Origin: Streptomyces decoyicus
GTDB lineage: Bacteria > Actinomycetota > Actinomycetes > Streptomycetales > Streptomycetaceae
DNA length: 64,000 nucleotides
Direction: 5' to 3'
Assembly (NCBI RefSeq): GCF_019880305.1
Contig: NZ_CP082301.1
Location: 7,502,001 to 7,566,000, forward strand
Part shown: piece by piece, positions 15,337-24,125 of the stretch
How positions within the stretch are numbered: the first letter of the stretch is position 1
How the letters are laid out: each line of letters starts with the position of its first letter
The notes under the pieces: model-generated
Database searches by the model: none
What the model was told of the DNA's origin: nothing
The model's input: only the letters and a program-made list of their open reading frames with translations
Made by a program: the position numbers and the translations under genes

Positions 15337-17628
15337 CTAGACGAAGAGCGGGACGGGGTTCAGGTCCTCGTAGCGGGTCGGCCGCGTCAGCCGCCCCTCG
15401 GCCACCGGGACGTCGAAGAGCCTGCCGGGGGCGAACCGCGTCCAGAAGTGCCGCAGCCCCGGCACCAGCACCGCCACCACCGGAATGCCCACGTCCGGCC
15501 TCGTCTGGTCCAAGACCAGCAATTCCAGCCCCCGTTCGGCCACCAGCCGCTCCGCCGCCGCGATGTCGTCGCGCAGATCGGCCCGCGGCCGGTAGCCGTA
15601 ACTCCCCGGTGTGCGCGCGGACTGCCCGCCGTCGGGCCGCAGATACGGCTGCCCGCCCACCGTCGCCCCGGTCCACCACGCGAGCAGGTCAGGGTCCCGG
15701 GTGAGGTACCCCGTGCCGTCCTCGCGGGCGCCCAGCACCGGCGGCAGCAGCTGGTTCATCTCGGTCAGGGCGCGGCGCAGCGCCAGCCTCGGGTCGAAGT
15801 GCGCGCCGAAGCCGAAGGTGATGTCCTGCGCGGCCTTGTCCCGCCGCCGGGAGACGGCCGCCACCACCGGAATGCCGAAGTCCGAGGTGAGATCCAGCGC
15901 CCACACCTCGCGGTGCAGATCCCGTTCGTAGGCCGTGCGCAGCCCGGCGATCCACGGTTCGTCGAAGGCATCGAGATCCAGTGCGGCATGCCGGGTCCGG
16001 TTGTACCACCACTGGGCGACCGCGTCCCGCTCCACCAGTTCCAGGAAGCCCTGCACGATGGCGTCCTCCAGGCTGCTGCCGGCCGCGTTGCCGTTGGAGT
16101 CGGCCGGCACCGCGGGCGGGGTGCCGTCCGGGGCGGGGCCGAAGTACAACAGCGAGGTGGGCAGCAGCCGTTGACGGCGCTGGGTCAGTGACCACACCGG
16201 GGTCCAGTCGGTGGGCGCGGTGACATCGAAGGGCGCGGCGACCCGCTGGAGCGGGGAGGCGGTCGCGTTCCACCTCGCGCGGTCACGGAACTGGCGTGCC
16301 GCCCACAACTGGCAGCTGTTGGGGTGCAGCGCGTCGCCGCCCAGCGCCCGCAGCGAGTCACGGATCACCGGCTCATCGCCCTGCCGCGTCCCCGAGTAGC
16401 GCTCCACGGCCTCGCACAGCGCACTGACCTGCGCCTCGACCGCGGTGACGCCCTTGCCGCCGCTGAGGCTGCGCAGCCCGCCGCGCAGCCAGCCCAGCCC
16501 GCCGCCGAGCGCCACGTTGTGCCCCGAGGTGTAACAGTGCAGCGCGGCAGGGGCGTTGTCCGCCCGCCGGATCTCGCTGACGACGCCGGTCACCGGCCCC
16601 ACCAGATGGCCGTGGCGCGCCAGCATCTGCTCGGGGGGCAGCGCCCGGTGATTGCCGCCGCCGTGCGCGGCCTTGGTGCGCGAGACCGGCACCACCGGCC
16701 GGTTCACCGTCCGCGCCACCAGCCCCGGGTCACCGCAACCGGGGCACTGGGGTCTTCGGTGCACGAGGTGGTGCCGGGTGTGCAGCGTCAGGGTGTCCAG
16801 CGCACAGATCGCGTCATGGCTCTCCCGTCGTACCCCGCCCAGCCAGGTCGCCGCCATCAGCACGGCGAGTTGAAGGCCCATGGCGCGGCCGGCGGCCAGG
16901 GAGGCCTCGGGCGCCGCCACCGGGCGGTCCGCCCCCAGGGCGCGCTGCACGGCCAGTTCGCCCCGCCGGTGACCGCGCAGCCGGTCCGCCAGACAGCGCC
17001 AGCAGGCGCCCGCGTCCGGCCGGAACACCGGTCCGGCCCACGGCTCGGCGCCGCCGGGCCGCACCGGCAGCCAGGGCCGGCCCTGTGCACGGTGCCAGGT
17101 GTCGACCGCCGCCAGGTCCGGGGCGAGGTAGTCGTCGCAGAGCACGAGGGAGAGATCCGCCGTGCCCGGAGACGAGCCGCCGCCGGGGCCGGGCGCGACC
17201 ACCGTGAGCCCGGAGTCCGTGCATGCGGCGCGCAGCCCGTCGGCCGCACACCGTCCCACGGCCACGATCTCGACCGTGGGACGAAGGCGCGGCGGGGCGG
17301 ACCGCAGGCCGGAGACCTCCGCCAGATCCCAGAAGGCCGCGGCCGCACCGTCGGACGGCACACCGGGATCGGGGCGGTAGCCGATGAGGCCGGCCGTCGC
17401 CAGCTCGGCCACCACCGCACCGGCCTGCATCGCGGGCAGCTCCCGGGCCGCCTCCGTCAGCAGGTTCGACAGTGTCCGCGTCCCGTCGAGGAGCGGCGCG
17501 ACGACCTCGGCGGGCCGGCCGAACAGCGCGGTGACCCCCCGCCCGGACAGCAGGTAGGTGGCCTCGTCGGGCACCACCTCGGCACGCAGATGGCGGCGGA
17601 AGCCGACGAAGGGCTCCGTGGTCTCCAC
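15337..17628 (-). CDS. TOMM cyclodehydratase: RRE/E1-like/YcaO fusion
   Basis: 763 aa. Residues 8-90 resemble a PqqD-like RiPP recognition element ('YLLSGRGVTALFGRPAEVVA'). Residues 110-320 are the E1-like partner domain with two Zn-type pairs, Cys209/Cys212 ('CWRC') and Cys295/Cys298 ('CPGC'). Residues 335-760 are YcaO with ATP/Mg residues in 'CEAVERYSG' (Glu406, Glu409) and 'SSLEDAIVQGFLELVERDAV' (Glu521, Glu530, Glu533). The C-terminus 'NPVPLFV' resembles the Pro-rich tail of azoline-forming YcaO proteins. Such fusions bind a precursor leader and turn Cys/Ser/Thr into azolines using ATP. No flavin dehydrogenase is nearby. The likely substrate gene ends 4 nt upstream. Confidence 0.9.
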   Translation of the reverse strand: METTEPFVGFRRHLRAEVVPDEATYLLSGRGVTALFGRPAEVVAPLLDGTRTLSNLLTEAARELPAMQAGAVVAELATAGLIGYRPDPGVPSDGAAAAFWDLAEVSGLRSAPPRLRPTVEIVAVGRCAADGLRAACTDSGLTVVAPGPGGGSSPGTADLSLVLCDDYLAPDLAAVDTWHRAQGRPWLPVRPGGAEPWAGPVFRPDAGACWRCLADRLRGHRRGELAVQRALGADRPVAAPEASLAAGRAMGLQLAVLMAATWLGGVRRESHDAICALDTLTLHTRHHLVHRRPQCPGCGDPGLVARTVNRPVVPVSRTKAAHGGGNHRALPPEQMLARHGHLVGPVTGVVSEIRRADNAPAALHCYTSGHNVALGGGLGWLRGGLRSLSGGKGVTAVEAQVSALCEAVERYSGTRQGDEPVIRDSLRALGGDALHPNSCQLWAARQFRDRARWNATASPLQRVAAPFDVTAPTDWTPVWSLTQRRQRLLPTSLLYFGPAPDGTPPAVPADSNGNAAGSSLEDAIVQGFLELVERDAVAQWWYNRTRHAALDLDAFDEPWIAGLRTAYERDLHREVWALDLTSDFGIPVVAAVSRRRDKAAQDITFGFGAHFDPRLALRRALTEMNQLLPPVLGAREDGTGYLTRDPDLLAWWTGATVGGQPYLRPDGGQSARTPGSYGYRPRADLRDDIAAAERLVAERGLELLVLDQTRPDVGIPVVAVLVPGLRHFWTRFAPGRLFDVPVAEGRLTRPTRYEDLNPVPLFV

Positions 17629-17632
17629 GGCG

Positions 17633-17899
17633 TCAGACGGCGTACGGGATACCGGTCAGGAGCGTGGTGGCCGTGGCGTCAGGCCGTCCGAGATCCTCGA
17701 TGACGAGCGACGGCGCGGTGTAGACGGGCTCCGCGCCCAGCAGCCCGAACTCGGCGAACACGGCCGCCGGGTCACTGGTGTAGCGGCGCTTCAGGTCGGG
17801 CTCCAGGCCCGCACGGGCGACGAGTTCGGCGAAACGGCAGAGGTCGGCGGCGGTGTCGGTCGTGGTCTGGGCGGACATGGTCCGGTGCGTCGCGGGCAT
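17633..17899 (-). CDS. Putative RiPP precursor with NHLP/Nif11-like leader
   Basis: 88 aa. ATG at 17899 is 9 nt after GGAGGG; an internal ATG at residue 8 is a weaker choice. Residues 25-50 ('ELVARAGLEPDLKRRYTSDP', then 'AAVFAEFGL') match the pattern of nitrile-hydratase-like/Nif11 leader peptides. These typically precede TOMM cores. The last ~20 residues are Thr-rich ('DATATTLLTG') and end 'GIPYAV'. The only Cys (about residue 20) lies before the leader-like block, so any azolines would have to form on Thr or Ser. It is immediately upstream of and almost certainly co-transcribed with the YcaO fusion gene. That it is a product precursor, rather than a peptide scaffold or helper, is inference. 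Confidence 0.75.
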   Translation of the reverse strand: MPATHRTMSAQTTTDTAADLCRFAELVARAGLEPDLKRRYTSDPAAVFAEFGLLGAEPVYTAPSLVIEDLGRPDATATTLLTGIPYAV

Positions 17900-18033
17900 G
17901 TGACTGTTCCCTCCGTTGTCGGACGGTCCGTCGGGGTGGCCTGAACTACTCGGCACGACGACCCGGCGTCCGGTGAGGCAGTATTCTGCGGGCGCCGGAG
18001 GCACAGGCCCCAGTGCCTGGCTCACCACATCGG

Positions 18034-18061
18034 CATGACATTTTCATGATTGTGTTCATGA
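18034..18061 (+). promoter_or_regulatory. Triple CATGA direct repeat, candidate SARP operator
   Basis: CATGA occurs at 18034, 18045 and 18057, with periods of 11 and 12 bp, in an unusually AT-rich patch between the divergent precursor and SARP genes. SARP proteins bind short direct repeats with about one helical turn period. The site may serve autoregulation, or coordinate the RiPP island with the PKS genes. Confidence 0.5.
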
Positions 18062-18166
18062 GTGGCTCACTGGGCTCGTGCGCTCCCCGGTGCGAACCTC
18101 GCTTGAAGCTCGAGATGACCCGCGGCCCCGTGGCCGGCGGTTGTGACTCACGAGGGGAGAGCACGC

Positions 18167-18961
18167 ATGGAAATCAAGGTTCTGGGCCCGCTGACCGCCC
18201 ACGAGCACGGTGTCTCGCTGGTGCCGAGCGCCGCCAAACCGCGCCAGATACTCGCGCTGCTCGCGCTACAGGGCGACCATGTGGTGACCGTGCCCACGCT
18301 GATGGAGGAGATCTGGGGGCAGAACGTGCCGCGCAGCGCGGCCACCACCCTTCAGACCTACATCCTCCAGCTGCGCCGCAAGATCGCGGTGGCCCTGGAC
18401 GGCGACCCCGTGCGCAACGCCAAGGAAGTCCTGGTCACCCAGCACGGCGGCTATCTCCTCCAGGTCCAGCCCGGCCAGGTCGACGTCCAGGAGTTCGAGC
18501 AGCTCGCCCTGTCGGGACGCGGCGCCTACGACGCCCATGACTACGCCGCCGCCTCCGCCCTGCTGGGCAAGGCCCTGGCGGTCTGGCAGGGGCCCGCGCT
18601 GGTCGATGTGCCCGTGGGAGGCGTACTGGAACTGGAGGTGCTCCGGCTGGAGGAGGACCGGATGGCCTGTCTGGAGCGCCGGATCGACGCCGACCTCAAA
18701 CTCGGCCGGCACACCGAAGTGGTGCCCGAACTCTGCTTCCTCGCCGCCCGGCACCCCATGCACGAGAACTTCTGCGCCCAGCTGATGACCGCACTGCACT
18801 GCTCCGGCAGCTCCTGGCGTGCGCTGGAGGCGTACCAGCGGCTGCGCGACGCGCTCGTCGGGGAGCTCGGCATCGAGCCGTCGGCCCGGCTCCAGCAGCT
18901 CCAGCACGCCGTACTGTCCGGCGACGTGGACCTCGGGCAGTCGCTGACCGCCACCGGCTGA
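18167..18961 (+). CDS. SARP-family pathway activator
   Basis: 264 aa, ATG at 18167 after GAGGGGAGA. It has an OmpR-like winged helix (about 1-98, 'TLQTYILQLRRKIA' is the recognition-helix region) followed by a bacterial transcriptional activation domain (about 105-250, ending 'LVGELGIEPSARLQQLQ'). This compact layout is that of ActII-ORF4/RedD/DnrI, the pathway-specific activators of Streptomyces antibiotic clusters. It sits at the head of the PKS-containing + strand block, divergent from the RiPP-like precursor, and is probably the main on-switch. Confidence 0.95.
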   Translation: MEIKVLGPLTAHEHGVSLVPSAAKPRQILALLALQGDHVVTVPTLMEEIWGQNVPRSAATTLQTYILQLRRKIAVALDGDPVRNAKEVLVTQHGGYLLQVQPGQVDVQEFEQLALSGRGAYDAHDYAAASALLGKALAVWQGPALVDVPVGGVLELEVLRLEEDRMACLERRIDADLKLGRHTEVVPELCFLAARHPMHENFCAQLMTALHCSGSSWRALEAYQRLRDALVGELGIEPSARLQQLQHAVLSGDVDLGQSLTATG

Positions 18962-19064
18962 CGGCGGCCGCGGGCCGCCGCGGCCGGGCCGGGCCACGAG
19001 CGCCCGGCAGCCGCCGCCGCGCGCTCTCCAGCGGGGTTCGAGCCGCCGTTCCTACGTTCGGCCG

Positions 19065-20663
19065 ATGACGATCCTTCAGGAAACCGCGACCCCGCCGCTC
19101 GCCCCGCCGCGCCCCGACCTCGGCCGGGCCACCGACGAACTGCACCGCCTCAAGGAGGAGGTCAGCCGCGGCCCCGACGCGGCCGCCACCCGCCGGCAGC
19201 ACGCCAAGGGCAAGCTGACCGCCCACGAGCGGCTGGAACTCCTCTTCGACGAGGGCACTTTCACCGAGATCGAACCGCTGCGCCGGCACCGTGCCACCGG
19301 CTTCGGGCTGGAGTCCCGCAAGCCGCACGGCGACGGCGTGATCATCGGCTGGGGCCTGGTGCACGGCCGCACCGTCTTCGCCTACGCCCATGACTTCCGG
19401 GTGTTCGCCGGGGCGCTGGGGGAGGCGCACGCGACGAAGGTGCACAAGGTCATGGACCTCGCGGAGGCGTCCGGCGCCCCGCTGGTCTCGCTCAACGACG
19501 GCGCGGGCGCCCGCATCCAGGAGGGCGTCACCGCACTCGCCGGCTACGGCGGGATCTTCCGCCGCAACGTCCGCGCGTCCGGGGTGATCCCGCAGATCTC
19601 CGTGATGCTCGGCCCGTGTGCCGGCGGCGCGGCCTACTCCCCGGCGCTGACCGACTTCGTGTTCATGGTGCGCGAGACCGCCCAGATGTTCATCACGGGA
19701 CCGGACGTCGTCCAGGCCGTGACCGGGGAGAAGATCACCCACAACGGTCTGGGCGGCGCGGATGTGCACGCCGGGACCTCCGGCGTCGCCCACTTCGTCT
19801 TCGACGACGAGGCCGCCTGCCTGGAAGAGGTCCGCTGGCTGCTGTCGCTGCTGCCCCGCAACAACCGTGAACTCGCCGCGCCCGTACGGGGCGAGGACCC
19901 CGCGGACCGGCGCACCGACGCGCTCACCACCCTGGTCCCCGCCGACCCCGGACGCGCCTACGACATGCGCGCGGTGATAGAGGAGATCGTCGACGACGGC
20001 GAGTACCTGGAGGTGCACGAGGGCTGGGCCCGCAACGTGGTGTGCGCCCTGGCCCGGCTCGACGGGCAGACCGTCGGCATGATCGCCAACCAGCCGAACA
20101 CCCTGGCCGGCGTGCTCGACATCCATGCCTCGGAGAAGGCCGCCCGCTTCGTCACCACCTGCGACGCCTTCAACATCCCGCTGGTGACGCTGGTGGACGT
20201 GCCCGGCTTCCTGCCGGGCGTAGACCAGGAACACGGCGGCATCATCCGGCACGGCGCCAAGCTCCTGCACGCGTACTGCAACGCCACCGTGCCCCGTATC
20301 TCCGTCGTGCTGCGCAAGGCCTACGGCGGCGCGTACATCGTCATGGACTCCCGGTCCATCGGCGCCGACCTGTCCTTCGCCTGGCCCACCAACGAGATCG
20401 CGGTGATGGGCGCCGAGGGCGCGGCCAATGTCGTCTTCCGCCGCGAGATCGCCGCGTCCCCCGACCCGGACGCGACCCGCGAGCGACTGGTCAAGGAGTA
20501 CAAGTCCGAGCTGATGCACCCCTATTACGCGGCCGAACGCGGCCTCGTCGACGACGTCATCGACCCCGGCGACACCCGGCGGGTGCTGGTGCGGTCCCTG
20601 GCCATGCTCCGCGAGAAGAAGGCCGAACTGCCCGACCGCAAGCACGGCATCGTCCCGACATAG
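19065..20663 (+). CDS. Acyl-CoA carboxylase beta (carboxyltransferase) subunit
   Basis: 532 aa, typical length for PccB/AccB carboxyltransferases. The N-terminus 'RRQHAKGKLTAHERLELLFD' and the oxyanion-hole regions 'GPCAGGAAYSPAL' and 'RKAYGGAYIVM' are present. With a biotinylated alpha subunit and an epsilon subunit (candidate at 7,326), it makes malonyl- or methylmalonyl-CoA for chain extension. No Shine-Dalgarno precedes the ATG, and a TACGTT (19053-19058) sits just upstream, so a leaderless mRNA is possible. It is probably dedicated to the polyketide pathway. Confidence 0.92.
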   Translation: MTILQETATPPLAPPRPDLGRATDELHRLKEEVSRGPDAAATRRQHAKGKLTAHERLELLFDEGTFTEIEPLRRHRATGFGLESRKPHGDGVIIGWGLVHGRTVFAYAHDFRVFAGALGEAHATKVHKVMDLAEASGAPLVSLNDGAGARIQEGVTALAGYGGIFRRNVRASGVIPQISVMLGPCAGGAAYSPALTDFVFMVRETAQMFITGPDVVQAVTGEKITHNGLGGADVHAGTSGVAHFVFDDEAACLEEVRWLLSLLPRNNRELAAPVRGEDPADRRTDALTTLVPADPGRAYDMRAVIEEIVDDGEYLEVHEGWARNVVCALARLDGQTVGMIANQPNTLAGVLDIHASEKAARFVTTCDAFNIPLVTLVDVPGFLPGVDQEHGGIIRHGAKLLHAYCNATVPRISVVLRKAYGGAYIVMDSRSIGADLSFAWPTNEIAVMGAEGAANVVFRREIAASPDPDATRERLVKEYKSELMHPYYAAERGLVDDVIDPGDTRRVLVRSLAMLREKKAELPDRKHGIVPT

Positions 20664-20897
20664 AGCCGCGGGCAGCCCGCTGACCAGCACACACGGCATC
20701 CCCGTCGGCAGATCCACGCACATACGAGCGGGTATCGAGGCGAGGGCCGAACCATGGCGGAGCCGGCAGCGGGGGAAGCGCCACGAACGGCCACCGAAGC
20801 TGTCCGCCGCGGCGGCGGGGCGCCGGGGGGACACCCCTCCCGGCCCCGGCCCCGGCCGCCGGGCTCATCGAGGAGCGGACCGACCGAAGGGAACACC

Positions 20898-20963
20898 GTG
20901 GCCCGCAACGTTCTGTCAGGCCCGTACCCGCAGGGGTACCCGGCCCCGTCGAAGGCGAGGTAG
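20898..20963 (+). CDS. Possible 21-residue leader ORF before KS-alpha
   Basis: A GTG with GAAGGGAA upstream opens a 21-codon frame that ends 5 nt before the KS-alpha start. The same frame can be read from an ATG at 20754 (69 aa) but that part looks non-coding. No family is recognised. It could be a translational-coupling leader for the minimal PKS or chance. The remainder of the 305-nt gap 20,664-20,968 shows nothing else. Confidence 0.3.
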   Translation: MARNVLSGPYPQGYPAPSKAR

Positions 20964-20968
20964 CGGCG

Positions 20969-22234
20969 ATGCGCAGAGTCGCCATCACAGGACTCGGGGC
21001 CGTGGCGCCCGGGGGAGTGGGCATCAAGAACTACTGGGACCTGCTGACCGCCGGCCGGTCGGCGACCCGCACGATCTCCTTCTACGACGCCTCCCCGTTC
21101 CGCTCGCGGGTCGCCGCCGAGTGCGACTTCGACCCGGTGGCGGCCGGACTGACGCCCCAGGAGATCCGCCGGCTGGACCGCGCCGCGCAGTTCGCGGTCG
21201 TCTCCACCCGCGAGGCGCTCGCCGACAGCGGCCTGGACACCGCCGGCCTCGACCCGGGCCGGATCGGCACCTCCCTGGGCAGCGCGGTCGGCTGCACCAC
21301 CAGCCTGGAGCGCGAGTACGTCGTCGTCAGCAACGGCGGACGCAGCTGGCAGGTCGACCACACCTACGCGGTCCCCGAGCTCTACCGGCACTTCGTGCCC
21401 AGCTCGATGGCCGCCGAGGTCGGCATGGCGGCCGGCGCCGAGGGCCCCGCGGCCGTCATCTCCACCGGGTGCACCTCCGGACTCGACTCCCTCGGGCACG
21501 CCGTCGAGCTGATCCGCGAGGGCACCTGTGACGTGATGATCGCCGGCGCCACCGAGGCGCCCATCTCCCCGATCACCTCGGCCTGTTTCGACGCCATCCA
21601 TGCCACCACCCCGCGCAACGACACCCCGGAGAGCGCCTGCCGCCCCTTCGACCGCACCCGCAGCGGACTGGTCCTCGGCGAGGGCGCGGCCGTCCTCGTG
21701 CTGGAGGAGCTGACGAGCGCACGGGCACGCGGTGCGCACATCTACGCGGAGATCGCCGGGTTCGCCGCGCGCTGCAACGCGTACCACATGACCGGCCTCA
21801 AGCCGGACGGCCGTGAGATGGCGCAGGCCATCGACGCCGCCCTGGACGAGGCGCGGATCGACCCCACCGCCATCGACTACATCAACGCCCACGGCTCCGG
21901 CACCAAGATGAACGACCGGCACGAGACCGGCGCCTTCAAGCGGAGCCTCGGCGCGCACGCCTACCGCACCCCGGTCAGCTCCATCAAGTCCATGATCGGG
22001 CACTCGCTCGGCGCGATCGGCTCGCTGGAGATCGCCGCCTGTGCGCTGGCCATGGAGCACTCGGTGCTGCCGCCCACCGCCAATCTGCACGAGCCCGACC
22101 CCGAACTCGACCTGGACTACATCCCGCTCACCGCCCGCGAGCAGAAGACCGACACCGTCCTCAGTGTCGGCAGCGGCTTCGGCGGGTTCCAGAGCGCGAT
22201 GGTGCTGGCCCGCCCGGAGAGGAGCGCCGTATGA
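20969..22234 (+). CDS. Type II PKS ketosynthase alpha (KS-alpha)
   Basis: 421 aa. Catalytic Cys168 ('STGCTSGLD'), His308 ('NAHGSGTK') and His345 ('MIGHSLGAIG') are all in place. With the CLF and ACP that follow it forms the minimal PKS, which condenses malonyl units into a poly-beta-ketone in the cytosol. The arrangement KS-alpha/KS-beta/ACP is the standard operon order. Its stop overlaps the CLF start by 4 nt, as expected for the obligate 1:1 heterodimer. Confidence 0.97.
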   Translation: MRRVAITGLGAVAPGGVGIKNYWDLLTAGRSATRTISFYDASPFRSRVAAECDFDPVAAGLTPQEIRRLDRAAQFAVVSTREALADSGLDTAGLDPGRIGTSLGSAVGCTTSLEREYVVVSNGGRSWQVDHTYAVPELYRHFVPSSMAAEVGMAAGAEGPAAVISTGCTSGLDSLGHAVELIREGTCDVMIAGATEAPISPITSACFDAIHATTPRNDTPESACRPFDRTRSGLVLGEGAAVLVLEELTSARARGAHIYAEIAGFAARCNAYHMTGLKPDGREMAQAIDAALDEARIDPTAIDYINAHGSGTKMNDRHETGAFKRSLGAHAYRTPVSSIKSMIGHSLGAIGSLEIAACALAMEHSVLPPTANLHEPDPELDLDYIPLTAREQKTDTVLSVGSGFGGFQSAMVLARPERSAV

Positions 22235-23484
22235 CCGCCACGACCGTGGTGACCGGCATCGGCATCACCGCACCCAACGGCCTGGGCACCGAGGACTACT
22301 GGAAGGCGACCCTGGACGGCCGCTCCGGTATCGGCCCGGTCACCCGCTTCGACGCCTCGCAGTACCCCGCGACGCTGGCCGGCGAGGTCCCCGGCTTCGT
22401 CGCCGAGGAGCACATCCCCAGCCGGCTGATGCCGCAGACCGACCACATGACCCGTCTCGCCATGACCGCCGCCGCCTGGGCCATCGACGACGCGGGGGTC
22501 GACGCGGCGGCCCTGCCCGAGTACGGCATGGGCGTGGTCACCGCCGCCTCGGGAGGCGCCGTCGAGTTCGGCCAGCGGGAACTACAGAACCTGTGGAGCA
22601 AGGGCAAGGAGTACGTCAGCGCCTACCAGTCGTTCGCCTGGTTCTACGCCGTCAACACCGGCCAGATCTCCATCCGGCACAAGATGCGCGGCCCCAGCGG
22701 GGTGCTGCTGACCGAACAGGCCGGCGGTATCGACTCCCTCGGCCACGCGCGGCGCCATATCCGCAAGGGCATCCCGCTGGTCGTCGCCGGCGGTGTCGAC
22801 GCGGCCCTGTGCCCCTGGGGCTGGGTACCGCAGCTCGCCTCCGGGCGGATGAGCACCGCCGGTGACCCGGCCCGTGCCTATCTGCCGTTCTCGCCGGACG
22901 CCTGCGGCTATGTCGCCGGCGAGGGCGGGGCCATCCTCGTCACCGAGGACGCCGGCAGCGCCCGCGAACGCCGCGCACCGCAGGTCTACGGCGAAATCGC
23001 CGGGTACGCCGCCACTCTCGACCCGGCCCCCGGCTCCGCCCGTCCGCCCGGTCTGGGCCGGGCCGCGCGCAACGCGCTGGCCGACGCGGGCCTGACACCC
23101 GCCGACATCGATGTGGTCTTCGCCGATGCGGCGGGCGTCCCGGACCTGGACCGGGTGGAGGCCGAGGCGATCACCGGCCTCTTCGGCCCGCGCGCCGTGC
23201 CCGTCACCGCCCCCAAGACCATGACCGGCCGGCTGCTCGCCGGCGGCGCGGCCCTGGACGTGGCCACCGCCCTGCTCGCCCTTCGCGACGGCGTCATTCC
23301 CCCCACCGTCAACGTGGCAGCCCCGGCCACGGACTTCCCCCTCGATCTGGTCACCGGGTCACCGAGGGAGCAGGACCTGCGCGCCGCGCTGGTGCTCGCC
23401 CGCGGTCACGGTGGCTTCAACGCGGCCCTCGTCGTACGACGGCATGCCGCGACGACGGACCCGGCATCCGGCCGGAACGACTGA
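22231..23484 (+). CDS. Type II PKS chain-length factor (KS-beta)
   Basis: 417 aa, ATGA overlap with KS-alpha. The active-site Cys is replaced by Gln163 in 'LTEQAGGIDSLG', the signature of chain-length factors. KS-beta pairs with KS-alpha, primes by malonyl decarboxylation in classic systems and sets chain length through the heterodimer tunnel. The presence of KASIII-like, AT and FAAL genes in the cluster suggests a non-acetate starter instead of simple malonyl priming. Confidence 0.96.
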   Translation: MTATTVVTGIGITAPNGLGTEDYWKATLDGRSGIGPVTRFDASQYPATLAGEVPGFVAEEHIPSRLMPQTDHMTRLAMTAAAWAIDDAGVDAAALPEYGMGVVTAASGGAVEFGQRELQNLWSKGKEYVSAYQSFAWFYAVNTGQISIRHKMRGPSGVLLTEQAGGIDSLGHARRHIRKGIPLVVAGGVDAALCPWGWVPQLASGRMSTAGDPARAYLPFSPDACGYVAGEGGAILVTEDAGSARERRAPQVYGEIAGYAATLDPAPGSARPPGLGRAARNALADAGLTPADIDVVFADAAGVPDLDRVEAEAITGLFGPRAVPVTAPKTMTGRLLAGGAALDVATALLALRDGVIPPTVNVAAPATDFPLDLVTGSPREQDLRAALVLARGHGGFNAALVVRRHAATTDPASGRND

Positions 23485-23495
23485 GAGGACACGCC

Positions 23496-23765
23496 ATGCC
23501 CATCACCACCACCCACGTCACCCTCACCGACCTCACCCGGATGCTGCGCGAGAGCGCGGGCGAGGAGGAGGGCGTCGACCTGGACGGCGACGTCATCGAC
23601 ACGCCCTTCATCGAGCTCGGCTACGACTCGCTCGCGCTGCTCCAGGTGATCGGCGAGATCCAGCGTGAGTACGGCGTGGAGATCCCGGACGACGCGGTCG
23701 TCGACGCCGAGACCCCGCGCGCCCTGCTCGACCTCATCAACGCCGGCAGCACGTCGGCCGCATGA
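23496..23765 (+). CDS. Type II PKS acyl carrier protein
   Basis: 89 aa, 11 nt after the CLF stop, with GAGAGGA before the ATG. Ser45 in 'ELGYDSLALLQ' is the phosphopantetheine site, and the LGYDS form is the one typical of aromatic PKS ACPs. It carries the growing polyketide for the KS-alpha/CLF pair and the aromatase. The Sfp-type transferase at 12.4 kb is the likely activator. Confidence 0.96.
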   Translation: MPITTTHVTLTDLTRMLRESAGEEEGVDLDGDVIDTPFIELGYDSLALLQVIGEIQREYGVEIPDDAVVDAETPRALLDLINAGSTSAA

Positions 23766-23768
23766 TCA

Positions 23769-23823
23769 GGCGTCGAAGGCGGCCATCCCGGTTCCCCCGG
23801 CCGGACGGGCCGCCTTCGGCGCC
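23769..23823 (+). terminator. Long hairpin after the minimal PKS operon
   Basis: 16-nt arms (23769-23784 and 23808-23823) pair along their whole length with one T-G wobble, around a 23-nt loop, starting 4 nt after the ACP stop. It probably ends or attenuates the minimal PKS transcript. The rest of the 360-nt gap to the AT gene is a C-rich, Pro-repeat-like stretch with no gene seen. Confidence 0.6.
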
Positions 23824-24125
23824 GCTCCAACAGGAGTGAGGCTGCCTCGTGGCGGGGCCCGCACCACCACCGGCTCCGCCACGCAGGCTCCTCTTCCCTG
23901 CACGTTTCCCGCGCCCGGCCCGACGGCCGCCACCGCCGCCCCCCCGCACCACCACCGTCTTGCGCACCGCGCCCTTCCCCGCACCACGCCGGCCCCGCAC
24001 CGCCCATGCCCCTGCCACCGCCCGGCAGACCGCTCCCACCAGGCAGACCGCCCCCACCCGGCATCCGCCCGCCGCGCACCACTTGCCACACCCCGCATGT
24101 GCACCCGCCCGGAAGGAGGGCACCC

